Source: JAHEKB01 sp049115575 (GTDB lineage Bacteria; Bacteroidota; Bacteroidia; NS11-12g; UBA9320). Taken from it: 64,000 nt of DNA. The notes under the pieces are model-generated. The model ran no database searches, was not told the origin of the DNA, and was given only the letters and a program-made list of their open reading frames with translations. The position numbers and the translations under genes were made by a program. Positions within the stretch are counted from its first letter, which is position 1. Every line of letters starts with the position of its first letter. Shown here piece by piece: positions 15,738-24,704 of the stretch. The stretch spans positions 434,001 through 498,000 of the forward strand of contig JAGDZU010000002.1 of NCBI GenBank assembly GCA_049115575.1, read 5' to 3'.

Positions 15738-16739
15738 ATGTTGCTAGTCGATCCCATATGGAAAGATCGGAATCTTTCCCCGAATTCTAAAATGTGTTTT
15801 GTAATAATGCCATTTAAAGAAAAATGGTCAGAGCACTTGTACAAGGAAATTATTTCAAAAAATGCAATTAGCAATGATATCTCTCCACTTCGGGCTGATG
15901 AGATGTTTGGAAGAAATGTATTGGATGATATTTGGAAAGGAATCTATGAGTCTCGCTTTGTCATAGCTGATATTTCTGTGCCAAGTGAAAATGTGTTTTA
16001 TGAATTGGGCATTGCCCATACAATGGGAAAGAAAGCAATCCTTTTAAGCCAAAATATTGAAAGAGTTCCCTTTGACTTACGAAACCAGAGAATCATTGTA
16101 TACTCCGATGATAGTAGTGGTTATAGAACACTGAACAAAGAACTTCCAAAGCACATTGCCAGCATTCTTGACGAACCAATTGACGAAGTTCATTCCATAA
16201 GGTCAAATCTAGGCGGATATATGGTGTCAAAATCTTTTCAAAGAATCTCACTATTTGGAGACAACAACCAACATGCCTATATAGAAGATATTATGGACAT
16301 CATCGCTACGAGGGATAATGTTGTACTAATAAATAAGCAAATTGATCATGAAGGAGTATTCAAGGCATTTCAAAGCAACTTTAGGCACGTATACAACACT
16401 AAATATCCTAATCAACTAAAAACAGGAATCCTATTTGATGAACCATACTTGCACTTAGGTGACGATGAGCATGTTGAAATTAGTTTTGAGCTACATAATG
16501 GGTTTAAGGACGAGAACACCTATTGGGAATATGACTTTGAAGTAGAAGCAAAGCACATTTCCTTTGAATTAGTTTGCCCAATTAGTTTTAATCAAGATGT
16601 AAAATTAATTAAAAGGCTTAAGTCTAGTGATTTCCCAATGCAAACAATTGAGCCAGTTATTAAAGATGACAAAAAGGTATACTTGGCAGAAATCAAAAAC
16701 CCTGACTTGCAAAGCATCTACGCCATAAAGTGGTACTAA
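15738..16739 (+). CDS. Nucleoside 2-deoxyribosyltransferase-like / TIR-related protein
   Basis: A 333-residue protein. The N-terminal 150 residues have CFVIMPFKEKW (20-30), ADEMFGRNVLDDIW, FVIADISVPSENVFYELGIAHTMGK (74-97) and RVPFDLRNQRIIVY. The ADIS...NVFYELG block with Asp78 and Glu89 matches the nucleoside 2-deoxyribosyltransferase/DNPH1 superfamily, a Rossmann-like fold related to TIR and SLOG, whose members cleave N-glycosidic bonds. The C-terminal half is a beta-rich region without a recognised family. It follows the PDDEXK_4 gene after 98 bp on the same strand and ends the defence island. A base-cleaving or nucleotide-sensing role in defence is plausible but unproven. Confidence 0.65.
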   Translation: MLLVDPIWKDRNLSPNSKMCFVIMPFKEKWSEHLYKEIISKNAISNDISPLRADEMFGRNVLDDIWKGIYESRFVIADISVPSENVFYELGIAHTMGKKAILLSQNIERVPFDLRNQRIIVYSDDSSGYRTLNKELPKHIASILDEPIDEVHSIRSNLGGYMVSKSFQRISLFGDNNQHAYIEDIMDIIATRDNVVLINKQIDHEGVFKAFQSNFRHVYNTKYPNQLKTGILFDEPYLHLGDDEHVEISFELHNGFKDENTYWEYDFEVEAKHISFELVCPISFNQDVKLIKRLKSSDFPMQTIEPVIKDDKKVYLAEIKNPDLQSIYAIKWY

Positions 16740-17431
16740 TAATACAAATGACCTTAGGAAGCTTGAAATTATCCCAGCATTTGGTATTCTTTCCTCAAAT
16801 TTAAATTCGTACTTCTATCAATTCAGTGCTGGTAAAAGTTTCGGGATCTAGCAACATCACGTTCCAAAGAGAACAGGAGATTTTAATGCATAATGGCTTC
16901 TACTAACCTCACGACTAGCAAAAAAGTGAGGCATGCATTCCGAGCGATATCCCACCTTAGCTATGCTTTGGTGGACAATGAGAACTAGAAGGTAAGAATC
17001 AAGAACCAAATCCACAAGAACCAAGGAGGCTTAGATTTTATGATGGTATTAATAATACCTTACAGTAATTGGACTCCAAAAGCGGGTGGGTTTGAAAGCT
17101 TAGCGGCGGCCAAATGCGCGAATAGGGTATTTTTGGATGGAGAGGGGCTGGTGGTGGGACAAAAAATACGAAGGAGCCGTAGTCTGCTTTCTTGATTCTT
17201 TTTGTTTCGTTTTTCTTATCAAGAAGAAAAATGAAAGAACATAATAATTAGATGCGATAACAGTCTTCAGTGCGGCGCGGCCAAAAAGGGTAATAAAAGA
17301 AATAGCCCCTGCGGCAATGAGCAAGAAATAAAATAAAACAGTAAGTTTTCACTCCCCTTCTCGTCTTATAACAACCCCTAGGCAACCATTCCACGCTCAC
17401 AATCATATATACTATATTGTGACCAACACCC
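16740..17431. other. 692-bp intergenic region at the right island border
   Basis: No credible gene. It holds two small hairpins (CCTCAC...GTGAGG at about 16907-16933 and CCACC...GGTGG at 16951-16974), a short sequence caagaaccaaatccacaaga (17000-17019) whose reverse complement recurs near 60886-60905, and the right inverted-repeat arm. The T-rich sequence just before 17432 contains ctatattgtg, a weak -7-like match for the sigma-factor gene. Confidence 0.6.
17075..17319. repeat. Right arm of a long inverted repeat
   Basis: Reverse complement of 1550-1792, best conserved over 17075-17280. With the left arm it flanks about 15.3 kb containing the S8 protease and the whole defence island. The translated ORF in this segment is the same peptide-like string as in the left arm and is not regarded as a gene. 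Confidence 0.85.
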
Positions 17432-17962
17432 ATGACGGAAGCACAACTGATAAAAGCAGCAAAGAAAAACAAGCCATCGGCCCAGGCTGAGTTGTATCAG
17501 TTGTATAAAAGAACATGGTTTAGCATCTGCTTGCGCTATTTAAAAGACAAGACAGATGCGGAAGATGCGTTACAAAATGCTTTGATTAAGATTTACACTC
17601 ATATAGACCAGTTTGACCAAGACAAAGGCCATTTTAAGGGTTGGTCTTCTCGCATAGTAGTGAACGAGAACTTGATGATGCTACGTAAAAGAGTGAAGAG
17701 CTTTGAGCAAATAGAAACATCTGAGAGTAATGACTTTGTAGACCAAAGTGAAACTCCTCTAGAAAAGCTGTCTGCTCAGGAATTGAGTAGCCTAATAGCA
17801 TCTCTACCTGCCGGTTATAAAGCGGTCTTTAACCTTTACGTCATAGACGGATACAACCATAAAGAAATAGCTGAACAATTAAACATAACAGAAGGAACTT
17901 CTAAATCTCAACTTTTTAAAGCGCGTAAAATGCTGCAACAGAAATTGGAGGTATTACTATAA
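17432..17962 (+). CDS. ECF-type RNA polymerase sigma factor
   Basis: A 176-residue sigma-70 family protein. Region 2 is visible in ELYQLYKRTWFSICLRYL...DAEDALQNALIKIYTHIDQF and GHFKGWSSRIVVNENLMMLRK, and region 4 in LPAGYKAVFNLYVIDGYNHKEIAEQLNITEGTSKSQLFKARKML. It should direct transcription in response to an envelope or surface signal. The next gene starts immediately at its stop codon and encodes a single-TM protein placed like an anti-sigma factor. Confidence 0.93.
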   Translation: MTEAQLIKAAKKNKPSAQAELYQLYKRTWFSICLRYLKDKTDAEDALQNALIKIYTHIDQFDQDKGHFKGWSSRIVVNENLMMLRKRVKSFEQIETSESNDFVDQSETPLEKLSAQELSSLIASLPAGYKAVFNLYVIDGYNHKEIAEQLNITEGTSKSQLFKARKMLQQKLEVLL

Positions 17963-19378
17963 ATGAGCGAAGAGAATAAAAATAGCAACTTAGATCAATT
18001 CTTCAGATCTCGATTATCTAAAGAGGACAACTCCTCATGGAATAATCCTTCGGACGAGGTTTTTGATAAAGCCATGGCTGTGGTGAATGCCAAGAAGAAA
18101 AGGCGTTTTGCTTGGTGGTGGTTTGCACTCATTGGATTGTTAGCGCTAAGTTCTGCCTACCTATTTTGGAGTCAACAAGAGATTAATCTGCTCACAGAAC
18201 AAGTGGGAGAGTTAAATGAACTACTGGAATCTAAAGAGTTAATCAATAACTCTGAAATTCAAAATACCAATGATGGAAATGAAGTAACAGCAGAAAATGG
18301 AGAATCCATAGCAGTTGAAGAAGTGAAAAACGTAAGCAATAGAAACTCTAATGCAATTGCTAAAGAAACTCCTACTAGAACTAAAGCTTACCGAGAGATT
18401 CCTATCATAGAGAATACACCAGAAGAGAACGACATAGTATTGGAAATGATACCGGAATCAGATGAAGCTTATGAATCGCCTCCTGCTCCGGAAGTGCTTC
18501 CTGAAGGAACAGAGCCTCCAGAGATTCCAAATGAAAAAGTCATCACTATAAAAGATACTATAGCCACACTACCCTATACTTATCCAAGTTTAGATGTAAT
18601 ACCGCTCAAACCACATTCAGCATGGTTTGCTTTTGGAGGTATGAATTGGACTAGTTTGAGTATGTCAGCTGCTAATCCATTGCCTAATAATTTAACCAGA
18701 TATGATAATTGGTATAATGGCCACCAATATGGTTTTGGTTATAAGAGGCAAATAAAAAGTAGCTCATTCAAAATCCATACTCAGCTTTCTTATACCTTAG
18801 CTAGAAACAATAGCTTATTTAGGAATGAGCCCATGTATGATGCAGGAAATGAAGTGAACACTAATGGAGATATAGTTTATCGTGCTGTTCATGTTTTTGA
18901 ATCACCCATAGGAGGCTATAGTCAGGATATAGTGTTTGATCCGGATGGCATGAATCAAGGAGATCTTATGAAATCTTCCATGGAAGTCAGTAATGAGTTT
19001 AAAATTTGGGGGCTTCATTTAGGAGCATCATATAACTTGTACCAAAAGGGTTTATGGCATATAGCTGCAAATTCTGCTTTGGGAATTAATTATATATCTG
19101 AAATGCAGCAAGACTTCAATTTTAATCTAATAGGACCAGAACGTGTGTTAGATCGCTTCAGTGGGTCGGTGTCGGAACTAGCTAGTCTCAATCAAGTTTA
19201 TCCTTCTGCGAGTATAGGAGCAGACGTGAGCAGAGATATAGGCCCCATTTCTTTGGGTGTTTCTACGGGCTATCAGCGCTCTTTATCATCTATAAGGTCG
19301 GTAGATCCTGTGAGCAAAGTAAAGACACAGATGTCTACCTTACAGACTTCAATAAAGATCAGTTGGAACTTAAATTAA
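17963..19378 (+). CDS. Single-TM protein, putative anti-sigma partner with C-terminal beta domain
   Basis: A 471-residue protein. A charged N-terminus of about 48 residues (DNSSWNNPSDEVFDKAM) precedes one membrane helix (residues about 50-68, WWWFALIGLLALSSAYLFW), a coiled segment, and a long low-complexity Glu/Pro/Asn linker. The last 270 residues are beta-rich with alternating aromatic/polar strands, like an outer-membrane or periplasmic barrel-type domain (HSAWFAFGGMNWTSL, HTQLSYTLARN, VSTGYQRSLSS). An N-terminal cytosolic segment before the TM fits sigma binding, as in Bacteroidetes sigma/anti-sigma pairs. The gene abuts the sigma gene with no gap. Confidence 0.7.
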   Translation: MSEENKNSNLDQFFRSRLSKEDNSSWNNPSDEVFDKAMAVVNAKKKRRFAWWWFALIGLLALSSAYLFWSQQEINLLTEQVGELNELLESKELINNSEIQNTNDGNEVTAENGESIAVEEVKNVSNRNSNAIAKETPTRTKAYREIPIIENTPEENDIVLEMIPESDEAYESPPAPEVLPEGTEPPEIPNEKVITIKDTIATLPYTYPSLDVIPLKPHSAWFAFGGMNWTSLSMSAANPLPNNLTRYDNWYNGHQYGFGYKRQIKSSSFKIHTQLSYTLARNNSLFRNEPMYDAGNEVNTNGDIVYRAVHVFESPIGGYSQDIVFDPDGMNQGDLMKSSMEVSNEFKIWGLHLGASYNLYQKGLWHIAANSALGINYISEMQQDFNFNLIGPERVLDRFSGSVSELASLNQVYPSASIGADVSRDIGPISLGVSTGYQRSLSSIRSVDPVSKVKTQMSTLQTSIKISWNLN

Positions 19379-19458
19379 AGAGGGAAGTCTCCTTTTTACG
19401 TCATGGGGCAACCATCACATCAAGTTCTACATATTCATACAAACAAGAGATACGTAAT

Positions 19459-20340
19459 ATGAAAAAATCAATGAAAAAAATCGGCCTGTTCTTAGTGGCC
19501 TTTACCTTATTCTTTACCGCATGTAAAGATGAAGACACCAACCCTACAGGAATGCTTACTGTAGATATAAGTGGTTTGGAGGATTTGGGTCCTGATGCCA
19601 TTTATGAAGGTTGGATGATAGTAGATGGGGCACCAGTAACCACTGGTACTTTTACTGTGGATGCCAACGGCAATATGTCCACCACAACTTTTACAGTAAA
19701 CGCCAAAGGTCTCAAAGACGCCACTCGTTTTGTATTAACTATAGAACCTCAACCAGATCCAAGTCCTAGTCCTAGTGCAGTACACATAGTTGCTGGAGAC
19801 TTCAGCGATGACAATGCCAGTTTAACTATTGGTCATGGTTCTGCTTTAGGATCTGATTTTAGCTCTGCAGCGGGTAAATACATTTTAGCCACTCCAACAG
19901 ATACTTCTAGCAGTAATGAGGAAAGTGGTATTTGGTTCTTAGATAATTCTTCAGGATCTCCTGCAGTTGGTTTGAGCTTACCTGTTCTTCCTAATGGATG
20001 GAAATACGAAGGATGGACAGTCATAAACGGAACTCCTGTAAGCACAGGGACTTTCACTTCTGTGAATATGGCCGATGAGGGTGCTCCATTTAGCGGAACT
20101 ATGTCTGGACCTCCATTCCCAGGAGAAGACTTCTTAAACAACGCACCTAGTGGATTAACTTTCCCTACAGATATTAGAGGTGGCAAAGCCGTGATTAGCA
20201 TAGAGCCTAATCCGGATAACAGCCCAATGCCATTTGTGCTTAAACCTTTGGTAGGTGATATAGATGCCAATGCAGCTACTCATACTGCCTTAGACATGGG
20301 TCAAAATCTTAGCTTTCCAACAGGCTCAGCTTCGCGCTAG
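19459..20340 (+). CDS. Lipoprotein with two repeated anti-sigma-K-like domains
   Basis: About 293 residues from the ATG at 19459 (MKKSMKKIGLFLVAF); the frame extends upstream to 19363, overlapping the previous gene, and is rejected. The lipobox LFFTAC marks lipidation. Two similar halves follow: DAIYEGWMIVDGAPVTTGTF and GWKYEGWTVINGTPVSTGTF, each ending in a block with ISIEPxPDxSPxP. This repeat resembles the extracytoplasmic domain of RskA-type anti-sigma factors. It follows the sigma/partner pair by about 80 bp and probably belongs to the same regulon. Confidence 0.75.
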   Translation: MKKSMKKIGLFLVAFTLFFTACKDEDTNPTGMLTVDISGLEDLGPDAIYEGWMIVDGAPVTTGTFTVDANGNMSTTTFTVNAKGLKDATRFVLTIEPQPDPSPSPSAVHIVAGDFSDDNASLTIGHGSALGSDFSSAAGKYILATPTDTSSSNEESGIWFLDNSSGSPAVGLSLPVLPNGWKYEGWTVINGTPVSTGTFTSVNMADEGAPFSGTMSGPPFPGEDFLNNAPSGLTFPTDIRGGKAVISIEPNPDNSPMPFVLKPLVGDIDANAATHTALDMGQNLSFPTGSASR

Positions 20341-20357
20341 TCTTTGGTTCAACATTT

Positions 20358-20390
20358 GAAAAAAGCCTGCAGTTACCTGTGGGCTTTTTT
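20358..20390. terminator. Bidirectional terminator
   Basis: AAAAAAGCC pairs with GGGCTTTTTT around a short loop, with T-runs on both strands. It separates the lipoprotein gene from the convergent amidohydrolase gene, whose stop codon overlaps its end. Confidence 0.85.
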
Positions 20391-21504
20391 ATGTTAAGCC
20401 CAAAAACCTTTTGGGATTCGATTCGGCAATTAGCCAGTATTCATCATCTGAAATATAACCTCTCACATCCATGCCAAATCGGCGTTCACCATAGTCTTTT
20501 TGTAACATGAAGAAATCAGAGCCAAAGAGAATCTTGTTTTGAATGGTGGGTGATTTTAACAAATTGCTGAGTACCGGATAGAGTTTATCATCATGAACTG
20601 TAAATGAAATATCCGAGTAGACATTTTCATACTTCATTAGCATTTTGCGAATGATGGAATACCAATTTCGGTTGATTAGATGGTTCTCATCCGAAACATC
20701 TAAGTATTTATTCCACTGATCATTTCCACCAAAATGGGCCAAGTTCAATTTGAGTTTGGGGTACTTCTCTAGCACATAGGTATAGTTATCAGGGTGATTT
20801 AAGTATTCTGCAAAGCGGTAAGGTTTAGATGAAGCTTTCTCTTCATAGAATTTAAATCGCTCTTTAGCTTTGGCTATCATCTCTGCCGACGGTTTGTATC
20901 TAAAGTGATTCTTATTAGTAGGAATACAGTGGGTAGTTATGGGTATCTCATGCTCTTCAGCATACTTATAAACCTCATCTAGCCTTGGATCATCTGGAAA
21001 AAATCCCAAGGCAGGATATAATTTGATGCCTTTAAAGCCGTGATCTTCTATATAGCTTTTCATGAGGTCAAATACCTTGTCTCTTCTGGGGTCAACACAG
21101 AAAAACGGCAACACAGAACCACCAACTTTGGAATCATTGAGGATACTTCTCATATCTTCCAATTGAGCCAGATAATTCTTATTGGCCTTACCGGCTCCCA
21201 TAAAGTCAAAATCTATGGTTAAAGGGCAAAACTTGGCCGTTTTAGGGTAATACCCGCGGAGCTCTTTGAAAATATCAATCTGAGATTCCTTGGTAGCACT
21301 ATAGATAAAACTGGATAGCCTAAAACCCAACCATCTGGTGAGTTTGAACAGGAAGTTAGCCACCTTCTTTCTTTTGATTAGTGTGGTGGGTAAATACCAA
21401 CCGATGAATCGTTCAGGTAGAAAATCTATGTTGAATACATGGCAATGGACATTGTGAATCACATAATCCAGATTCACTTCTTCTTCTAATTTCTCTTCTT
21501 CCAT
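20389..21504 (-). CDS. Amidohydrolase family protein (amidohydrolase-2 type)
   Basis: A 371-residue TIM-barrel metal-dependent hydrolase. The metal-binding HxH is near the N-terminus (NVHCHVFNIDFLPERFIG); later segments LLPFFCVDPRRDKV, GFKGIKLYPALGFFPDD, PITTHCIPT, LNLAHFGGND and KILFGSDFFML carry the Lys, His, His and Asp expected for amidohydrolase-2 members. The substrate is unknown; decarboxylation or hydrolysis are both possible in the family. It appears to be a single gene, about 70 bp downstream of the caspase-like gene on the same strand. Confidence 0.85.
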   Translation of the reverse strand: MEEEKLEEEVNLDYVIHNVHCHVFNIDFLPERFIGWYLPTTLIKRKKVANFLFKLTRWLGFRLSSFIYSATKESQIDIFKELRGYYPKTAKFCPLTIDFDFMGAGKANKNYLAQLEDMRSILNDSKVGGSVLPFFCVDPRRDKVFDLMKSYIEDHGFKGIKLYPALGFFPDDPRLDEVYKYAEEHEIPITTHCIPTNKNHFRYKPSAEMIAKAKERFKFYEEKASSKPYRFAEYLNHPDNYTYVLEKYPKLKLNLAHFGGNDQWNKYLDVSDENHLINRNWYSIIRKMLMKYENVYSDISFTVHDDKLYPVLSNLLKSPTIQNKILFGSDFFMLQKDYGERRFGMDVRGYISDDEYWLIAESNPKRFLGLT

Positions 21505-21577
21505 TACTTTGCTTTTAGATCAACGCTAACTATTTTCCCAACACCACGGGCTAGGTCTCGAACCCCAAACCTCGGAC

Positions 21578-23620
21578 CTAATTTTCATACCTAAACACAA
21601 ATTCACCACCTTCGTCCCCCGAGTTCTTAATAGCTCTGGCCATAGGGGTTTGGTTGGCATTATTGCTCACACTTCTAGTTACAGAAGATGCCATTTCACT
21701 TATGGTAAACACTTCATTGGGTGGGTTCTCCATATAGCTAATTAAGAAATAGGCAAAGGGGCTATGGCCAGATTGCATATAATCATCTGCAACCACTTCC
21801 GACCTTCCGCTGGAAAAGACCCAACGAGATTTAAAATGACTAACGCTAGTGGTATATCTGTCATCTATCCCTCTATCATCTCCAACACATAAATCTCCGG
21901 AAAAACAAGCGTCTGATACAAACAAGGTATGCTTGGTTTTTAAACCTTTTATGTATTCACTTATGATGGAGTTAGAAACATAACTATAAGTAGAATACTC
22001 ACCAGTCTCAGCTTCCCATGGAATCCAGTAGCCCACATTTGAGAGGCTATCATAATAGCCATGACCCGCAAAATATACCATAAGGCGGTCTTCTTCATTT
22101 AAGCTTCTCATGAGAGATCTAAAGGTTGAATCTATAGATCTTCTGGTGCATTGCTTTTCCTCAAGAACAAATGTTAGAGAATCTGCAAATCCATAGTTCT
22201 TAATCAATAATTGCTTCACAGTCTGAGCATCATTCACCGCATTACTCAGTTTGGGCCAGTGTTTATAATCATTCACAGACATTACAAGCAAATAATCTTT
22301 GCCACTCGCTTGTTCGTCTTGTTTAGGGGTGTTATTGACTTTAAAATCCTGAGTGGTAGCGTAACCTTCTGTAGTGGTAGCTTTAACGTTAATAATAATC
22401 TCCCCCTCTGGTATTTTCACTTGCTGTTCAAACAACATTCCTTGAGGAATTATTCGAAAATTTGAAAGTTCATATAGCTTGTAAAAATCCAAACTCTTCA
22501 CGGTAATAATCACCTCTCTAATTTGGTTTTTACTTGAAAGCATTCCTTTAACCACAAATGCCGTGGTGGATACTTCAAAATCTTCAACTACTATGTTCCG
22601 TCCCGAAGTAGCCCATGTTGGTTCTGGAGGGTTAAGCATAGTTAGAATGGGGTATTTCACATAAACCTCGTCATTCTTAACTAAATGCCGTTCAATAATG
22701 ATATCCGAGTCTTCTGATTCCGCTTCATCTGCCCAACCATCGTCTTCATCTCCCCATTCGTCAGTATCATCTTCATCTCCCCAATCATCATGAGTATCAT
22801 CTGTCTGCTCACTACCTGCATCTATTGGTTCATCAGACTCTTCTGAATCCCAAGTTACATCAACTACCCTTTCCGATGAATCTACATCCTCTTCTTCAGA
22901 TTCTTCCTCATCATAATCCCAAGAGTCACTGAAATCATCCTCATCTCCCCAATCATCTTCAGAACCATCTGCAGCATCATCATCTGCAACTATATTGTTT
23001 CTCCACTTTAACTCTTCATAAGCCTCTTCAGGTCTGATTTCAAAATTGAAAAATGATAAATACACTTGACCTATGGAAGATATGGGGTTCCCCTCTATGA
23101 CCCATTTCAAATCAGCAGTGGATATAATATTGGTTGCACCCCTTGATAATCCTTTAAATCCTCTATTTCCCACAAAACTGACAGGTTCTTTGCTAAACAA
23201 TATGATGAAAGTTTCTCGTCCATAGGGAGGAGTAAATTGTACCAATGTATTGAAAAGTAGCAGCTCATCCGAACTGTTTTTAGTTATCATAAAATCCTGA
23301 GGATTTTCGTAATTAGAAAGCTTAGGTACGACTTGGTTTATCACTCCATCTGGCTGCAAATCAAAAATGGTATAATACAACGGTTCACCATCTTCCATCT
23401 GGCTAAAATCAAAATATGGATTTCGAACAAGCTTAATAACACAGCGGTCCTTGCCCGCATAAACAGCCCCTCCATTGGGAATAGCACCTATGGTATCTAT
23501 TAATTTAGATCCACCTACTTCTACTGTAACCATTTCTAGCTGATAGGGTCCTTGAGCTAATAAGCTTAAGGAGATTCCCATGCAAATGGATAATACAAAG
23601 AGTTTAAAGAGCTTGGTCAT
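21578..23620 (-). CDS. Secreted caspase-family (C14) peptidase with acidic Trp-rich region
   Basis: A 680-residue protein with signal peptide (MTKLFKLFVLSICMGISLSLLAQ). The caspase fold lies at about 435-670: DYLLVMSVNDYKHWPKLSNA, the catalytic His at about 520 in MVYFAGHGYYDS and Cys at about 572 in FVSDACFSGDL. Between residues about 210 and 320 is a striking run rich in Asp, Glu, Ser and Trp with repeated DDWGDEDD units. The N-terminal 200 residues are a beta-rich domain of unknown family. Metacaspase-like peptidases in Bacteroidetes are often exported; the acidic tract may bind calcium or act as a linker. A TAAATTTG element ends 10 nt before the ATG. Confidence 0.88.
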   Translation of the reverse strand: MTKLFKLFVLSICMGISLSLLAQGPYQLEMVTVEVGGSKLIDTIGAIPNGGAVYAGKDRCVIKLVRNPYFDFSQMEDGEPLYYTIFDLQPDGVINQVVPKLSNYENPQDFMITKNSSDELLLFNTLVQFTPPYGRETFIILFSKEPVSFVGNRGFKGLSRGATNIISTADLKWVIEGNPISSIGQVYLSFFNFEIRPEEAYEELKWRNNIVADDDAADGSEDDWGDEDDFSDSWDYDEEESEEEDVDSSERVVDVTWDSEESDEPIDAGSEQTDDTHDDWGDEDDTDEWGDEDDGWADEAESEDSDIIIERHLVKNDEVYVKYPILTMLNPPEPTWATSGRNIVVEDFEVSTTAFVVKGMLSSKNQIREVIITVKSLDFYKLYELSNFRIIPQGMLFEQQVKIPEGEIIINVKATTTEGYATTQDFKVNNTPKQDEQASGKDYLLVMSVNDYKHWPKLSNAVNDAQTVKQLLIKNYGFADSLTFVLEEKQCTRRSIDSTFRSLMRSLNEEDRLMVYFAGHGYYDSLSNVGYWIPWEAETGEYSTYSYVSNSIISEYIKGLKTKHTLFVSDACFSGDLCVGDDRGIDDRYTTSVSHFKSRWVFSSGRSEVVADDYMQSGHSPFAYFLISYMENPPNEVFTISEMASSVTRSVSNNANQTPMARAIKNSGDEGGEFVFRYEN

Positions 23621-23630
23621 TACACTTTAC

Positions 23631-23638
23631 CAAATTTA
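23631..23638 (-). promoter_or_regulatory. -7 promoter element of the caspase gene
   Basis: TAAATTTG on the minus strand fully matches TAnnTTTG and ends 10 nt before the ATG at 23620; the untranslated leader would be only a few bases. Confidence 0.45.
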
Positions 23639-23819
23639 ACGTAATTATTCTTCTCTTATAGCTGTCACATTGGTTCCTACCTTGGGTAGGTAACTCGGTT
23701 CCAGTTTACGGCTTTCAGTTCACAGTTTTCCGTTTAGTCTTCATTCCTACCTGCCACTAAAAAAATCACACCTATTACAATGAAGATCACCAGAAAAAGA
23801 AGAACCATGCGAAGCATAG

Positions 23820-24344
23820 CTAGAACCTCACATTACGCGTAACTCCAAGTCCTACGGTTTGTATGTCAGAGACATTTTCTTCGGTCATGATATGATCAAA
23901 GTAGCCAAAGAAATTCCAGTTGTCGGTATGCCATCCTATATGTGGCCTATAAGTCCACCCACCTGAGGTGCCTGCTACATTATTTAAGAATGCATAGCCC
24001 ACTTCTGCCCCGGCAAAAAATCCAGTTGATTCTGGATAAAACCTAAACAATACAGCCAGTGGAATGGCGCTGAAATCTTCCGCCGGATCTTTGCCAAAAT
24101 AGTTAGTGTAACCCGCTTTCAAACCATAGCCATACGCCTTAGTAGGCAAGTATTGAACACTCAGATCTACACCTAAGGCAAAAGAGCTCACATCCGCTAC
24201 ATCTGCCACTGGTACCCCAGCATTCAAGCCCAATTTAAACCAGGTATTGGAACTGTTTACATCTTTAAGTTTAATGTCTTGTGCATTTGCAAAGAGTATG
24301 CAAGCACACAGTATAAGGAGATTTGTTAAACGTTTCATAGTCAT
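23820..24344 (-). CDS. Outer-membrane beta-barrel protein
   Basis: A 174-residue protein with signal peptide (MKRLTNLLILCACILFANAQ; start 24344 or the second Met at 24338). The mature part alternates aromatic/polar strands and turns (WFKLGLNAGVPV, LSVQYLPTKAYGYGLKAGYTNYFG, GFFAGAEVGYAFL, WNFFGYFDHIM) and ends in the aromatic residue Phe (VTRNVRF), the common C-terminal signal for beta-barrel insertion. Likely an 8-strand barrel of OmpA-like/porin-family type; ligand unknown. Confidence 0.8.
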   Translation of the reverse strand: MTMKRLTNLLILCACILFANAQDIKLKDVNSSNTWFKLGLNAGVPVADVADVSSFALGVDLSVQYLPTKAYGYGLKAGYTNYFGKDPAEDFSAIPLAVLFRFYPESTGFFAGAEVGYAFLNNVAGTSGGWTYRPHIGWHTDNWNFFGYFDHIMTEENVSDIQTVGLGVTRNVRF

Positions 24345-24704
24345 GCAATTTACAAATTTTTAGGCTTGAATTGATTGCCATGCTCGTATGATATTTCTTC
24401 AATCCAAGGCTGACACTTACAGTACATTGAACTTTTACCGTATTGATTAATATTGGATGTCTGTTCGAGCCTGCCTGCCGATAGGTGAGTTTACTTGCCG
24501 TGGGGAAGGTGCCGACTGCAAGGAGGTGTATCGAGAACTATCATGTGTCATTCTCGATACAAATCAGTCGTTCCTCCTGATTCACTCGAATTGACATGGT
24601 ATCAAGAATCCTGCCTAACAACTGTTCTCTATTTTCAACACTCTCAACGCTTATTCATAAGTCCGATTTATTTACTGACTTAGTTGTTCTTATTTTGAAT
24701 AGTC
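24345..24704. other. 360-bp intergenic region with repeat-like hairpin
   Basis: No credible gene. It contains the nested hairpin listed separately and a sequence gcctgcctgccgataggtga (24469-24488) of the type found in repeated extragenic elements of flavobacteria. ORFs here lack domain content and start context. Confidence 0.55.
24521..24578. repeat. Nested inverted repeat (REP-like extragenic element)
   Basis: Inner stem GTATCGAGAA (24528-24537) with TTCTCGATAC (24551-24560) and outer stem AGGAGG (24521-24526) with CCTCCT (24573-24578). No T-run follows. It resembles dispersed extragenic palindromes; a structured RNA is the alternative. Confidence 0.5.

Noticed and set aside
4158..16739. 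Prophage or integrative element
   Set aside because: No integrase, transposase, capsid or replication gene is present; only defence-type genes.
17100..17324. A 74-codon ORF on the minus strand similar to that at 1552-1767
   Set aside because: Same repeat; similarity at the peptide level only reflects DNA identity.
19833..20270. Antisense 145-codon ORF in the lipoprotein gene
   Set aside because: Pro/Leu-rich shadow of a Gly/Ser-rich coding strand; no support.
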